In this document: piece after piece, positions 15,693 to 24,174 of the stretch
How the letters are laid out: each line of letters starts with the position of its first letter
Numbering within the stretch: position 1 is the stretch's first letter
Source of the DNA: Lachnospiraceae bacterium
GTDB lineage: Bacteria > Bacillota > Clostridia > Lachnospirales > Lachnospiraceae
Reading direction: 5' to 3'
DNA: 64,000 nt
NCBI GenBank assembly: GCA_910575605.1
Contig: CAJTEW010000010.1
Span: forward strand, 1 to 64,000
Notes under the pieces: generated by a model
Seen by the model: the letters and a program-made list of their open reading frames with translations, nothing else
Told to the model about the DNA's origin: nothing
The model's database searches: none
Made by a program: the position numbers and the translations under genes

Positions 15693-16385
15693 TTATAGGT
15701 TTCTTTTTATCCAATTATAAAGGATTTTTCTGTCTGAGCTATTCAAAAAGGAATGTTCACTATCTTTTGATTCAGTCAACAGGCATTGAAATTTTCTTGT
15801 GAAATTATGAACAATTTCTGTGGATTGTAATGTATCTTTGTTCCTATAAAGCAAATAGGTTGGAGAATTCCATTTTTCAATAGGATTGTTTTTAACAAAC
15901 TGGTAATAATCCCATGATAAGGTTTCAATCGGAGTTACAATCTTGTTTTGTTTCTTTAATTCAGCTTCAGAAACATCAAACCACAAAAACATATTTTTTA
16001 TTAAATATTCCATATCAACAATTGGAGATAAAAATAGCACTTTTTCAAAACATATATTTTTATATGCATGTAGTCCGAAATAAGCTCCTATGCTGCAAGC
16101 GTACAAAGAAAATATATTCCACTTTTTATAAACATATTTCCATATGATTTCTAAGTCACGAACACTATTCCATACATTACAGGAATAAGATTTATTTTGT
16201 CGCTCACCGTGTTCTGGCAAATCAAAGCTGATTGTTTGATAGCCTTTTTCTTCTGCAATTTTTGCAAACAAAATCGCTTCTTCTTTATATCCGTTTTTCC
16301 CATGAATATAAATAATAACTTTTTTCGATTGCTTTCCCCAAATGATAGCAGGAATTGAATCAATAAAAAGCATATTCTTTTCCAT
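15693..16385 (-). CDS. Alpha/beta hydrolase
   Basis: About 230 residues with the alpha/beta-hydrolase fold: IIYIHGKNGYKEE oxyanion region, the nucleophile elbow ACSIGAYFG (Ser in a variant GxSxG with Ala), a later NKDTLQS acid region and a C-terminal DSEHSF histidine. The start MEKNML is preferred because TTGGAGGTG lies upstream. It resembles small esterase-like hydrolases of Clostridia; substrate unknown. It sits between the PadR and RelE/Phd modules and may be cargo. Confidence 0.75.
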   Translation of the reverse strand: MEKNMLFIDSIPAIIWGKQSKKVIIYIHGKNGYKEEAILFAKIAEEKGYQTISFDLPEHGERQNKSYSCNVWNSVRDLEIIWKYVYKKWNIFSLYACSIGAYFGLHAYKNICFEKVLFLSPIVDMEYLIKNMFLWFDVSEAELKKQNKIVTPIETLSWDYYQFVKNNPIEKWNSPTYLLYRNKDTLQSTEIVHNFTRKFQCLLTESKDSEHSFLNSSDRKILYNWIKRNL

Positions 16386-16465
16386 ATCACAGCACCTCCA
16401 AGAAAAGAGTACCATTTTACGATTTTAGCTACAATATACTGTTAGTTACAGAATTATTCTTTACA

Positions 16466-16573
16466 CTAAGCAGAACCAAGGATAGGCAACTCTTTTATCA
16501 TACCATCTTGTAGAAAAGAATCTAAAGTAAATTCACCAAAGTCTGTAAGCAAAGACATTATTTCATCTTTCAT
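16466..16573 (-). CDS. 35-residue ORF, possible truncated gene
   Basis: ATG with AGGAGA upstream, encoding MKDEIMSLLTDFGEFTLDSF and ending ELPILGSA. The sequence looks like the start of a longer membrane-associated family cut short by TAG, but I cannot name it. It occupies the gap between the hydrolase and the toxin gene. Confidence 0.4.
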   Translation of the reverse strand: MKDEIMSLLTDFGEFTLDSFLQDGMIKELPILGSA

Positions 16574-16619
16574 AATTGAATTTTCTCCTATATATTATCT
16601 ACTTTCTTTTACAAATAAA

Positions 16620-16934
16620 TTATAAATACTTATCTGTATCTCTAGCACCATACAGCAAACGCCGAATTTCCATTACATCATCAATCACCACATAATAAAT
16701 AACATAATTTCTCACATAGATTTTATAATAGGGATAGTCTCGTTTTTTTGCGGAAATGTATGGTTCAAAAGCAACAGGATTATTCAGCCTTTCCAGAATC
16801 GCAGCCTCTATATCGTCAACTAAACGCAGAGCAGCGTCCTCATTCTTTAAAACATTAGTAATGTAACTCGCTGTACTGATTAAATCCTGTTCAAAAATCG
16901 GCAGATAGCGAAGATGATAAACTTTATTTTCCAT
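16620..16934 (-). CDS. RelE/ParE-family toxin
   Basis: 104 residues with the RelE/ParE fold features: an N-terminal helical pair (FEQDLISTASYITNVLKN), a central ISAKKRDYPYYKIYVRNYVI strand region and a C-terminal RRLLYGARD. In known systems it would cleave mRNA on the ribosome or poison gyrase; which one cannot be told here. Its ATG overlaps the antitoxin stop by 11 bp. Second gene of the type II toxin-antitoxin pair, probably stabilising the element. Confidence 0.85.
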   Translation of the reverse strand: MENKVYHLRYLPIFEQDLISTASYITNVLKNEDAALRLVDDIEAAILERLNNPVAFEPYISAKKRDYPYYKIYVRNYVIYYVVIDDVMEIRRLLYGARDTDKYL

Positions 16935-17184
16935 GTATCGTACTCCTTACATTGCCGAATACGGTTTCATGGGAAAGTCTTTCTTCCGTCATTGACGCCT
17001 GTCTATCGGCTTCGTCAAGTTTCATCTCTATATTATCTGTCAGATTTGCGTATTCCTCCAAGCTCAAAACTACCATAGCTCCGTAACCATTCTTTGTAAG
17101 GTAAACAGGTTTTCCGCTGTTTACGATAGTTTCAATTTCCGGAAATTTATTTCTAAGGTCAGAAACAGGTCGAATTTGTATCAT
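16924..17184 (-). CDS. Phd/YefM-family antitoxin
   Basis: 86 residues. The N-terminus MIQIRPVSDLRNKFPEIETI and KPVYLTKNGYGAMVVLSLEE form the Phd/YefM DNA-binding fold, and the acidic C-terminus wraps the toxin. AAGGAGTG lies upstream. It would neutralise the RelE/ParE toxin and repress the pair; an A/T-rich upstream region (17185-17251) is the probable promoter. Confidence 0.87.
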   Translation of the reverse strand: MIQIRPVSDLRNKFPEIETIVNSGKPVYLTKNGYGAMVVLSLEEYANLTDNIEMKLDEADRQASMTEERLSHETVFGNVRSTIHGK

Positions 17185-17251
17185 AATCTAAACACTCCTT
17201 TTTTTATTTATTTTATCCTAATTTTATCAGAATATTATCATATAGGCAATG

Positions 17252-17647
17252 CTATTTATGATTCTTAATTTTCTTTTTTTCATGCAGATTAGGATTCTGT
17301 AAATTTCCCATTGAGCGTCCATCTATATTTTTCAAGACAATATCCTCCGCCTTGATATACCAGTCCACATCTGCCCCCTGAAACGTAGCTGTCGCCACTG
17401 TATCCGCTACAGGATTAATAATCTCCTCCTCATTATACTCAAATTCCTTTAACGGCACAGCAGCTGGAATATTCATCTGTATCATGCGCCCCTGTCCCCT
17501 GGATTTCAAATCGTAGGTACGTTCCTTGATTTCTTCAAAAACCGTTCCGTCCTCATTCTGCTTATGCACTTCGCGCCGCAATGCGGAAAACTTAAGCAGT
17601 CCGAATGTCTTTTCCTTGTCGATAATAATTCCATTTGCTAATCTCAT
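17252..17647 (-). CDS. YdcP/DUF961-family conjugative element protein (Tn916 ORF23-like)
   Basis: 131 residues. MRLANGIIIDKEKTFGLLKF, KSRGQGRMIQ and TATFQGADVDWYIKAEDIVL are hallmarks of the YdcP/Tn916 ORF22-23 family, found at the transfer-origin end of Tn916/ICEBs1-like elements. A lysine-rich tail (KKKIKNHK) extends the end. It lies 83 bp from the right att core, the expected position. It is the only transfer-region gene left, so it likely marks a deletion of the conjugation module. Confidence 0.88.
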   Translation of the reverse strand: MRLANGIIIDKEKTFGLLKFSALRREVHKQNEDGTVFEEIKERTYDLKSRGQGRMIQMNIPAAVPLKEFEYNEEEIINPVADTVATATFQGADVDWYIKAEDIVLKNIDGRSMGNLQNPNLHEKKKIKNHK

Positions 17648-17729
17648 AATCTCTGATACCTCCTTACGCTTTCACCATATCGTCGGCAGACAAGATATAG
17701 TTTTCTGCCACTGTTGTCTTTACAAGGTC

Positions 17730-17737
17730 GCAGCAGA
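17730..17737. other. Right att core
   Basis: GCAGCAGA followed by ACAGAAAGC, restoring the cotJC frame. Identical to 9812-9819. Confidence 0.75.
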
Positions 17738-17942
17738 ACAGAAAGCACGCACTACCTACGACAATATCCTCCGTCTTGTAAAAGATCCGGAAGTCTGTGA
17801 ACCCATCCGTTTCTTAAGGGAACGAGAAATCGTACACTATCAGCGTTTCGGTGAAGCTCTCCGAATTGTTCAGGATCACTTAGACAGCAAGAATTTCTAT
17901 GCTATAAATCCAGAATTCGACATCCGCTCCTGCTGTAAATAA
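17730..17942 (+). pseudogene. cotJC: Manganese catalase/CotJC fragment, C-terminal part
   Basis: The frame reads AAEQKARTTYDNILRLVKDP, then FLREREIVHYQRFGEALRIV, with the Glu/His metal ligands of the C-terminal Mn-catalase helices (EREIVHYQRFGE), and ends CCK-TAA. It continues the fragment at 9593-9819 exactly. No start codon of its own exists, so it is a remnant of a spore-coat Mn catalase split by the element. A terminator follows. Confidence 0.88.
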
Positions 17943-17958
17943 CATCTAATCATAAATA

Positions 17959-18006
17959 AAGGCTCCGGCATCCGCCAGATATATGGCAGATACCGGAGCC
18001 TTTATT
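17959..18006 (+). terminator. cotJC terminator
   Basis: A GC-rich stem, AAGGCTCCGG with CCGGAGCCTT plus inner GCC/GGC pairing, followed by TTATTATT on the plus strand. Confidence 0.8.
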
Positions 18007-18115
18007 ATTCTGCCTGGCTTCGTGCGTCATGTACTCTTGATTCTCCTCCCTTTCTCTGCTAAAATAATTTTATAATAGCAAAATTATGTCTTAAAAAAGG
18101 AGGTACAATGATTCC

Positions 18116-18754
18116 ATGAATTCCATACCAAAATCAGGCAGTGCATCTCTATACAATTTGGACTGTACCTATCTGGAAGATGTCCGATTTTTCAGGGAAG
18201 ATTTAGAAACTATTACCATCATCTTCCCTGAAAAACCGCCGGAGAACTTCCCAGGGAGGTTCTTCTTCATGCCTGAAGGCAGAACCTATGACTACAGGGC
18301 TTTTATTTTCACCCTGTCAGAGCAAATACATATTAATCAGCCGGCATCAGAAGCCGCACCTTTCTATATTGCCCGTGCCGTTACAAATGATATTCCTGAG
18401 CAGAGGAAAAACTACCGCGTCTATGTAACCTTTCAGGCTGCCATCCTGCCTGAAGGACAAAAAAAAGAGAGCTTTGTCACAATCAAGGACATCGGTACCG
18501 GCGGCTTCCAGTTTGTTTCAAAGCAAAAATTTGAAACAGATACTGCCTTTACAACCATCTTCACAAGCATTAAAGCCCCGGAATGTATCACAGCCCGCAT
18601 ACAAAAGCAGAGGCCCGTTCGGGAAAAGGGCGTATATAGCTATGGCTGCCAGTTTGTGAATCTTCCGCCCAAGCTTGAGATGCTTATCCGTAACTTTGTT
18701 TTCCAGACAGAGACACTCCAGGCAAAGGCAAAACGTGAAAAAGAAAATGCTTAA
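18116..18754 (+). CDS. PilZ-domain protein
   Basis: 212 residues. An N-terminal YcgR/PilZN-like beta domain (about 1-90) is followed by a PilZ domain with the c-di-GMP motifs RKNYR at 97-101 and DIGTGG at 125-130, slightly unusual against (D/N)xSxxG because Thr replaces Ser. It would bind c-di-GMP and modulate motility or surface functions. AAAGGAGGT lies 12 bp upstream, and a three-codon mini-ORF (ATG ATT CCA TGA) starts in between and overlaps the gene ATG. Monocistronic: terminators on both sides. Confidence 0.82.
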   Translation: MNSIPKSGSASLYNLDCTYLEDVRFFREDLETITIIFPEKPPENFPGRFFFMPEGRTYDYRAFIFTLSEQIHINQPASEAAPFYIARAVTNDIPEQRKNYRVYVTFQAAILPEGQKKESFVTIKDIGTGGFQFVSKQKFETDTAFTTIFTSIKAPECITARIQKQRPVREKGVYSYGCQFVNLPPKLEMLIRNFVFQTETLQAKAKREKENA

Positions 18755-18774
18755 TCCAGATTTCACAGCTGCCT

Positions 18775-18827
18775 AAAAAATATCCTTCCCGCGTACTAAA
18801 AACCTTTACGCATGAAGGATATTTTTT
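18775..18827. terminator. Bidirectional terminator
   Basis: A 14-bp stem, AAAAAATATCCTTC (18775-18788) with GAAGGATATTTTTT (18814-18827), between the convergent PilZ and ABC permease genes. Confidence 0.85.
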
Positions 18828-18862
18828 AATAATCATATTTAAGCTGTCACACTTCTATATAT

Positions 18863-20116
18863 TTATGCCCTCCAGACTGCCTTTAAAATGGAACCGATTT
18901 TCGGCGTCGTACCATAAAGGAGTACGCCCACCCGGTAAATTTTCGCAGAAATCACACCAATGCCAGCCACAGAACCAATGAGAATTGCAACGGAAATAAG
19001 AATCTCATACCACGGTACTGTGCTCATAGCAATCCGAGTAAACATTGCCATTGAAGAAGTAAAAGGAACATAGGAGCATACCTTCATCAGCGCATTATCT
19101 ACATTCCCGGATGCAAGGGAAAACATAACTACCATAAAGGCAATAATAAATAACATCGTAATCGGCATTACCGACGTATTAATATCCTCAAGCTTTGAAG
19201 CCGTCGATCCAATAGCCCCATAAAGGAAAGCATAGATAAAAAATCCAAGGACAAAGAAGATAAGCATATATGCCAGCAGGCTGACAGGCATATCAAAAAT
19301 TGACTGGACAATCATATTGTCCGCCCACTGCTCTTTATTTATAGTGTAAAATAAAATCGCAGAGCCAAACACTGCAATAAGCTGGACAAACCCCGCAAGA
19401 CAGGAGGCAATTACCTTTCCGAACATCATAGATACAGGCTTTGCACTGGTAATAAGAAGCTCCATTGCTCTTGAGCTTTTCTCTGTAGCCACATTCGTGG
19501 CTATCATCTGCCCATAAAGCAGAATCACCATATACAAAGCAAAAATCATAATGTATGTGTACCAGTAGTTCTGCATCTGATCCTTTCCAAGACTTACCGA
19601 ATTATTTTCAATTTGTACAGCTATTATTTCGCCGGCCTGTTCTTCAGACATTCCACTCTCTATCATTTTATTCATGCGGTAGAGATTTTGAAGAACGCTG
19701 TCTGCAATGTCTGTATTACTATCATACATAGAAAGGTTATCTACATAATAAGTATAAGAAGTCAGATTCTTAAAAACAAAGGCACATTCTGCACTTTCCG
19801 AAAGTATCTCTTCCTGAATATCCCATTCACTATCCTCTGTAATCTGCACATCATAACCTGAAAAAGCCGTCTCAAATAATCCCTTAACTGTCTCTGCCTC
19901 CTCTGGTGACGCTGCTTTTACAAGCAGTACCGGACTTTCTCCGCCTTCTTCTGCCACTGTATCTTTACTTTCATTTCCTGAAAATACATCCACTATCCGG
20001 GGCAGAAACATAAGAACCGAAATCAGGAGCACAAGAAAAATTGTTACCCCTACAAATACCTTGTTTTTAAAATAATATTTTAATTCAAATTTCAATATTT
20101 TGCCAAACTGCTTCAT
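18863..20116 (-). CDS. ABC-2 type exporter permease (NatB-like)
   Basis: 417 residues: one N-terminal membrane helix (about 20-45), a large external domain (about 50-185), then five or so helices, the layout of NatB/YhaP-type ABC-2 permeases. KSSRAMELLITSAKPVSMMF is the conserved coupling segment. It overlaps the ATPase gene by 4 bp (ATGA). It works with that ATPase to export an unknown substrate, by analogy sodium, drugs or peptides. It follows the vanG-like genes on the same strand. Confidence 0.88.
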   Translation of the reverse strand: MKQFGKILKFELKYYFKNKVFVGVTIFLVLLISVLMFLPRIVDVFSGNESKDTVAEEGGESPVLLVKAASPEEAETVKGLFETAFSGYDVQITEDSEWDIQEEILSESAECAFVFKNLTSYTYYVDNLSMYDSNTDIADSVLQNLYRMNKMIESGMSEEQAGEIIAVQIENNSVSLGKDQMQNYWYTYIMIFALYMVILLYGQMIATNVATEKSSRAMELLITSAKPVSMMFGKVIASCLAGFVQLIAVFGSAILFYTINKEQWADNMIVQSIFDMPVSLLAYMLIFFVLGFFIYAFLYGAIGSTASKLEDINTSVMPITMLFIIAFMVVMFSLASGNVDNALMKVCSYVPFTSSMAMFTRIAMSTVPWYEILISVAILIGSVAGIGVISAKIYRVGVLLYGTTPKIGSILKAVWRA

Positions 20117-21021
20117 TGTCTGTCCTCCTTTTCTGCCCCGCCGCCTGCATATTCCACAAAGATATCATTAAGAGAAGGCTCAAATACCTTCACCTCGTCA
20201 ATATCATAATTATCTACAAGCCGCTTCATCATCCCCTGCTTTTCATCTGCAGAGGCAAGACGGATAAGAAGGCTTCCATTATCAAGCTCTGTACATTCTG
20301 CACCAAAATCATTTTTCATCTTCTGCGGATACTCTGTACGGACAATCAGACGATCCCGTACATAACTTCTCTTAATATCATGAAGCTCGCCACTAAGAAC
20401 AACCCTCCCGGAATTCAAGATTGCAATGCTGTCACAGAATTCCTCAATATAGCTCATCTGATGGCTGGAAAACAGTACCACCTTATTCTCTGCAATCTGC
20501 TCCTTTACCACATCCTTAAGAAGCATTGCATTGACCGGGTCAAGACCTGAAAACGGCTCATCCAGTATAATGATATCAGGATTGTGTGCAAGCGCCGTCA
20601 CAAGCTGAATCTTCTGCTGATTTCCCTTTGAAAGTGTGTCCAGCCTCTTATTACGGTACTCCGCCATGCCAAGCCTCTCAAGCCACCCGTCCACAGACTT
20701 TACCGCTGCCTTATGGCTCATGCCCTTAAGCTCTGCAAAATACGCAAGCTGGTCAGCAATAATCTTTTTCGGGTATAAGCCTCTCTCCTCCGGCAGATAT
20801 CCAATCTGCACCCGGCTGTAATCAACAGGCTTTCCGTCAATAAATACCTCTCCGCTGTCAGCAGGAAATACATTCATAAGAATACGGATGGAAGTTGTTT
20901 TTCCCGCACCGTTTCTTCCAAGAAGGCCAAAGGCTTTCCCGCCCTCAGCTTTAAAGGACACACCAGTAAGAACCTGCTTGCTGCCAAATGATTTCTCGAT
21001 ATTTCTTAGTTCTAATATCAC
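20113..21021 (-). CDS. ABC transporter ATP-binding protein (NatA-like)
   Basis: About 302 residues: Walker A GRNGAGKTT, Q-loop, signature LSKGNQQK, Walker B IIILDEPFSGLD, H-loop SSHQM, and a DUF4162-type C-terminal domain (about 215-295). A GTG start at 21021 is favoured since GGAGG lies 8 bp before it; the ATG five codons upstream overlaps that ribosome site and has none of its own. Energises the adjoining permease. It begins 84 bp after the racemase gene, on the same strand, and could be cotranscribed with the van-like genes. Confidence 0.9.
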   Translation of the reverse strand: MILELRNIEKSFGSKQVLTGVSFKAEGGKAFGLLGRNGAGKTTSIRILMNVFPADSGEVFIDGKPVDYSRVQIGYLPEERGLYPKKIIADQLAYFAELKGMSHKAAVKSVDGWLERLGMAEYRNKRLDTLSKGNQQKIQLVTALAHNPDIIILDEPFSGLDPVNAMLLKDVVKEQIAENKVVLFSSHQMSYIEEFCDSIAILNSGRVVLSGELHDIKRSYVRDRLIVRTEYPQKMKNDFGAECTELDNGSLLIRLASADEKQGMMKRLVDNYDIDEVKVFEPSLNDIFVEYAGGGAEKEDRQ

Positions 21022-21104
21022 TTTAGTTTCCTCCATGTCAGTATTTTCTAGATGCCGGTCTTATTATAGCACAAATTCTTATATAAAATCAAAAAATTAA
21101 GAAT

Positions 21105-22226
21105 TTAATAAAAATATAAAGCTCTCCTCCCAATCCCGCTTAATATCTCATTGGCAATAGTTCCTGCCTCCTGCGCCAGTTCCTCTGCTTTTATCATCTC
21201 ATCCCCGGATTTTCCGATAAAGATCACCTCATCCCCACAGGCTGCCCCCTTAACCTCAGATACATCCACCATAAGCTGATCCATGCACACCCTTCCGATA
21301 ATAGATACCTTTTTTCCATTTATCAGGGCGTGACCCTGATTTGACAATTCCCTTGGGAGTCCGTCCGCGTACCCGATAGATACAACTCCTATTTTCATTT
21401 CCCCGGGTGCCGTAAAAGAAAGGCCATACCCCACAGGCTCGCCTTCATGAAGCTCCTTCACACATACAAGTCTTGCACTTAAAGACAGTACCGGCTTTAA
21501 GGAAACCTCTGCTGCAATCTGATCCCCGGGACTGCTTAATACTCCGTAAAGGGCAATTCCCACTCTCGCATAATCGTAGAAAAGTCCTGGATAATTCAGT
21601 ACTCCATAACTCCCTTGAAGGTGGGTTTTAAAATCGCAGAGCCCTCGCCCCCAAAGCTCCTCTACGATCCTGTCAAATTCCTTTATCTGTTTAAGAGTAT
21701 ACTCTTTTTCCTCCCTAGTCGTTCCGTCCGAAGCACAAAGATGGGAAAACACACCCGTTACCTCCAAGTTTTCAAGCTCCCAGATTTTAAATATATTTTC
21801 CCTGCTGTCAGAGCGTTCTCCCAGTCTGTGCATACCCGTATCAATGCCAACATGTACAGGAAGTATCTCTCCAAATGCGTTCAGCTCCTTCGCGTACTCA
21901 TAATCCACTGCTGTCTGGGTAAGCTCGTACCGTTTTAACTCCTCAAACTGGCAGGCCGGTGTATATCCCAGAATCAGAATCTGACCTGTGATGCCGGATT
22001 CCCGAAGCTCTGCTCCTTCCTGTGCAGATGCCACGCAGAAGTCCCGGATTCCCATATCCCACAGCGCTTTTCCAATGATACCGGCCCCGTGTCCGTATGC
22101 ATTTGCCTTAACTGCCGGCATAAGTCTGCACTCCTTTGGAAGAATTCTTTGAAACTCATTTACATTATGCTTTAAGTTTTGAAGATTAATCGTAATCCAT
22201 GCCCGTCCTTTTCGTTTCTGACACAT
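21105..22226 (-). CDS. Alanine/serine racemase (VanT catalytic-domain-like)
   Basis: 373 residues, a fold type III PLP racemase: Lys40 in VKANAYGHG binds PLP and Tyr286 in GYADGLPR is the second base. It makes D-Ala or D-Ser from the L-form. VanT of vanC/E/G operons has a membrane domain before this catalytic part; this protein lacks one and is soluble. Position right after a VanG-like ligase and a VanXY-like peptidase argues for D-Ser supply, but plain alanine racemase (alr) is equally possible from sequence alone. RBS is modest (GGGGGAAAGC). Confidence 0.85.
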   Translation of the reverse strand: MCQKRKGRAWITINLQNLKHNVNEFQRILPKECRLMPAVKANAYGHGAGIIGKALWDMGIRDFCVASAQEGAELRESGITGQILILGYTPACQFEELKRYELTQTAVDYEYAKELNAFGEILPVHVGIDTGMHRLGERSDSRENIFKIWELENLEVTGVFSHLCASDGTTREEKEYTLKQIKEFDRIVEELWGRGLCDFKTHLQGSYGVLNYPGLFYDYARVGIALYGVLSSPGDQIAAEVSLKPVLSLSARLVCVKELHEGEPVGYGLSFTAPGEMKIGVVSIGYADGLPRELSNQGHALINGKKVSIIGRVCMDQLMVDVSEVKGAACGDEVIFIGKSGDEMIKAEELAQEAGTIANEILSGIGRRALYFY

Positions 22227-22248
22227 AGCTTTCCCCCTGTTCCTATTT

Positions 22249-23010
22249 TTAATGCCTCTTCCATCTGCTTAAAACAACGCCGCCTTCATTAGTGCCGGAA
22301 AGCGTAAATCTTTCCCGATTTTCTATCTGAATTTCTTCCGCCCTGTCTCCCTTAACAGAAATATAAGAAATCCGTACATCCTCCTCTGCACTATGATAAA
22401 CATAGGGGCGTTCAAGATCCGTATACTCCTTTAAAAACTTTATATATTCCTCAAGAGCCAATCCCTTCTCTGTCATAATAAGAGAATGTGGACAGCCCAC
22501 ATACCGAAAATGCCACGGCTCCGCCCCGATTCCTGTTACATTCTCTTTTCCCTTTACATACCGCTCAATGAATCCAAACTGCGGGGCCTTTTTGCGGAAT
22601 TCAAGGAAAATACCAGTATAAGGAAACTCCGGGCAGATAAAATCAATGTTTTCCTTCCTCCTGGCCAAGTCAATAGCAAGCCCTGTCTCATGCTCGCTGT
22701 GTCCTGGAACTGCCACATATTTCTTCGTAAATTCCAGACCGCTCTCCCGGATTGTATCTTCCCATATTCTCTCCTGTTCCATCCTTGTACGATAACCGCT
22801 GACAAGGGAAATCTCATTCTCTATATGTACACTTTTTATAAGCCTTTCAAGTGCTATAGCAGCCCATCCGTCAAGGACTACCTTATCCTCTTCTTTTAAA
22901 GCAGGTACCATTTCCTGTTCAGAAATGTACCGGCCAACAGGATACTCTGGGGAAACTAAGAGCAAATTTCCCTTGTAGCAGCTCTTCTTTGTTATGTTAA
23001 TAAAAATCAT
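22249..23010 (-). CDS. M15 D,D-peptidase (VanXY/VanY-like)
   Basis: 253 residues. The M15 zinc site is complete: SGYR at 71-74, His107 and Asp114 in GHSEHETGLAIDL, and Glu164-Pro-Trp-His167. Such enzymes cut D-Ala-D-Ala dipeptide and/or the terminal D-Ala of pentapeptide, clearing normal precursors in vanC/E/G resistance. No signal peptide is visible, as for VanXY, which is cytoplasmic. It begins 2 bp after the ligase stop. The C-terminal about 60 residues form an extra small beta domain. Confidence 0.85.
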   Translation of the reverse strand: MIFINITKKSCYKGNLLLVSPEYPVGRYISEQEMVPALKEEDKVVLDGWAAIALERLIKSVHIENEISLVSGYRTRMEQERIWEDTIRESGLEFTKKYVAVPGHSEHETGLAIDLARRKENIDFICPEFPYTGIFLEFRKKAPQFGFIERYVKGKENVTGIGAEPWHFRYVGCPHSLIMTEKGLALEEYIKFLKEYTDLERPYVYHSAEEDVRISYISVKGDRAEEIQIENRERFTLSGTNEGGVVLSRWKRH

Positions 23011-23012
23011 TT

Positions 23013-24065
23013 CTATTCCTCCATCTCAAGCAGCCGGTCCACAATTTCCTCAAAGGAAATCCCCGCTGCCTTCAGCATATTGGGGTAACGGCTGTGAGAA
23101 GTAAATCCCGGTATTGTATTTACCTCATTAAAATAGATTTCCCCGGCAGGGGTAAGAAACATGTCCACTCTCGCAAAACAGGTACAACCAAGAAGCCGGT
23201 ATATTTTTAAAGCTGTCTGCTTAATTTCCTCTGCCTTTTCCGGAAGAATCCGTGCTGGTACATGGATGCGGGAGGTTTTCAGAGTATATTTCTCCGTATA
23301 GTCAAAGAATCCCTGGGACAGCTCAATCTCGTCCACCTCGCCGATAGTAAGCTTCTGTGTTCCAAGCACTGCACAGCCCACCTCAAAACCTTCTACAGCC
23401 TCCTCTATAATGACTGTATCATCATGAAGGAAGGCCTCTTCTACAGCGCCCGGAAGCTCCCGCTCTGACGATACCTTTGTAATGCCAAAGGAGGATCCTG
23501 CACGGACCGGCTTTACAAACACAGGGTATCCGATTCTTTCTGCTGCCACTAATGCCTCCTCATCTGTACTGCCAGCCCGAATGAGCACCGACCTCGCTGT
23601 CTTAATCCCCGCCGCCGCCGCGATACGGTGAGCCAGCTCCTTATCCATACACACTGCCGAGGATAAAACACCGCAGCCAATCACCGGAACTCCCATAAGC
23701 TTTAAAACTCCCTGAACTGTTCCATCCTCTCCATTCTTCCCGTGAAGGATTGGAAGCGCCGCATCTAAGGACTGAACATGCAGGCTTCCTTCCTTTATAT
23801 AACAAATCCCATGAGCCTCCTTATCCATGCAGGGATACACTGTTACGCATTCTTCATCCCCCTGCCAGCAGTCCTCCTTAATACTGTCCAAAGCTCCCTT
23901 ATACCAACGCCATATGCCGTTCTTTTTCTCAATCCCAATTAAGATTAATTCATATTTTTCCCTGTCAATACTTTTTATAATAGAATACGCTGACTGTAGT
24001 GATACTTCATACTCTGTGGAACATCCGCCGAAAAAGACTGCAACCGTTTTTTTCTGTACTTTCAT
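23013..24065 (-). CDS. vanG: D-alanine-D-serine ligase, VanG type
   Basis: 350 residues of ATP-grasp ligase. FFGGCSTEYEVSLQSAYSI opens as in VanG; HGKNGEDG is at 108-115, the omega-loop motif EKYTLKTSRI begins at 258 and FNEVNTIPGFT at 312-322. The EKYTLK form and the overall sequence resemble VanG D-Ala-D-Ser ligases more than housekeeping Ddl. It would give precursors ending in D-Ala-D-Ser with lower vancomycin affinity. Start supported by GAGGTAAGG. First of three compactly spaced genes; no VanR/VanS regulators are nearby, so it may be silent or constitutive. Confidence 0.85.
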   Translation of the reverse strand: MKVQKKTVAVFFGGCSTEYEVSLQSAYSIIKSIDREKYELILIGIEKKNGIWRWYKGALDSIKEDCWQGDEECVTVYPCMDKEAHGICYIKEGSLHVQSLDAALPILHGKNGEDGTVQGVLKLMGVPVIGCGVLSSAVCMDKELAHRIAAAAGIKTARSVLIRAGSTDEEALVAAERIGYPVFVKPVRAGSSFGITKVSSERELPGAVEEAFLHDDTVIIEEAVEGFEVGCAVLGTQKLTIGEVDEIELSQGFFDYTEKYTLKTSRIHVPARILPEKAEEIKQTALKIYRLLGCTCFARVDMFLTPAGEIYFNEVNTIPGFTSHSRYPNMLKAAGISFEEIVDRLLEMEE

Positions 24066-24174
24066 ATATTTCCTTACCTCGTCTTTCCTTTTTTTATTAT
24101 TGTAAAGGAACGAAATGAAGGATTTCTGTAGATTGCAATAAGATATTATTAAGATTTTATTTAGAAAAATGAAT

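Larger units (their letters stand above)
9812..17737. mobile_element. Serine-recombinase integrative element (Tn916/Tn5397-like remnant) inserted in cotJC
   Basis: About 7.9 kb between identical GCAGCAGA copies (9812-9819 and 17730-17737). Removing it rejoins the catalase frame as ...HEDMAA/EQKARTT..., which is the family consensus, so both ends are well defined. A large serine recombinase lies just inside the left end and a YdcP/ORF23-like gene just inside the right end, as at the ends of Tn5397-like elements. Internal genes are ORF8-like and ORF7-like regulators, a broken XRE gene, KTR copy 2, MATE/PadR, a hydrolase and RelE/Phd. No relaxase or type IV secretion genes remain, so it would need help to transfer. 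Confidence 0.85.
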
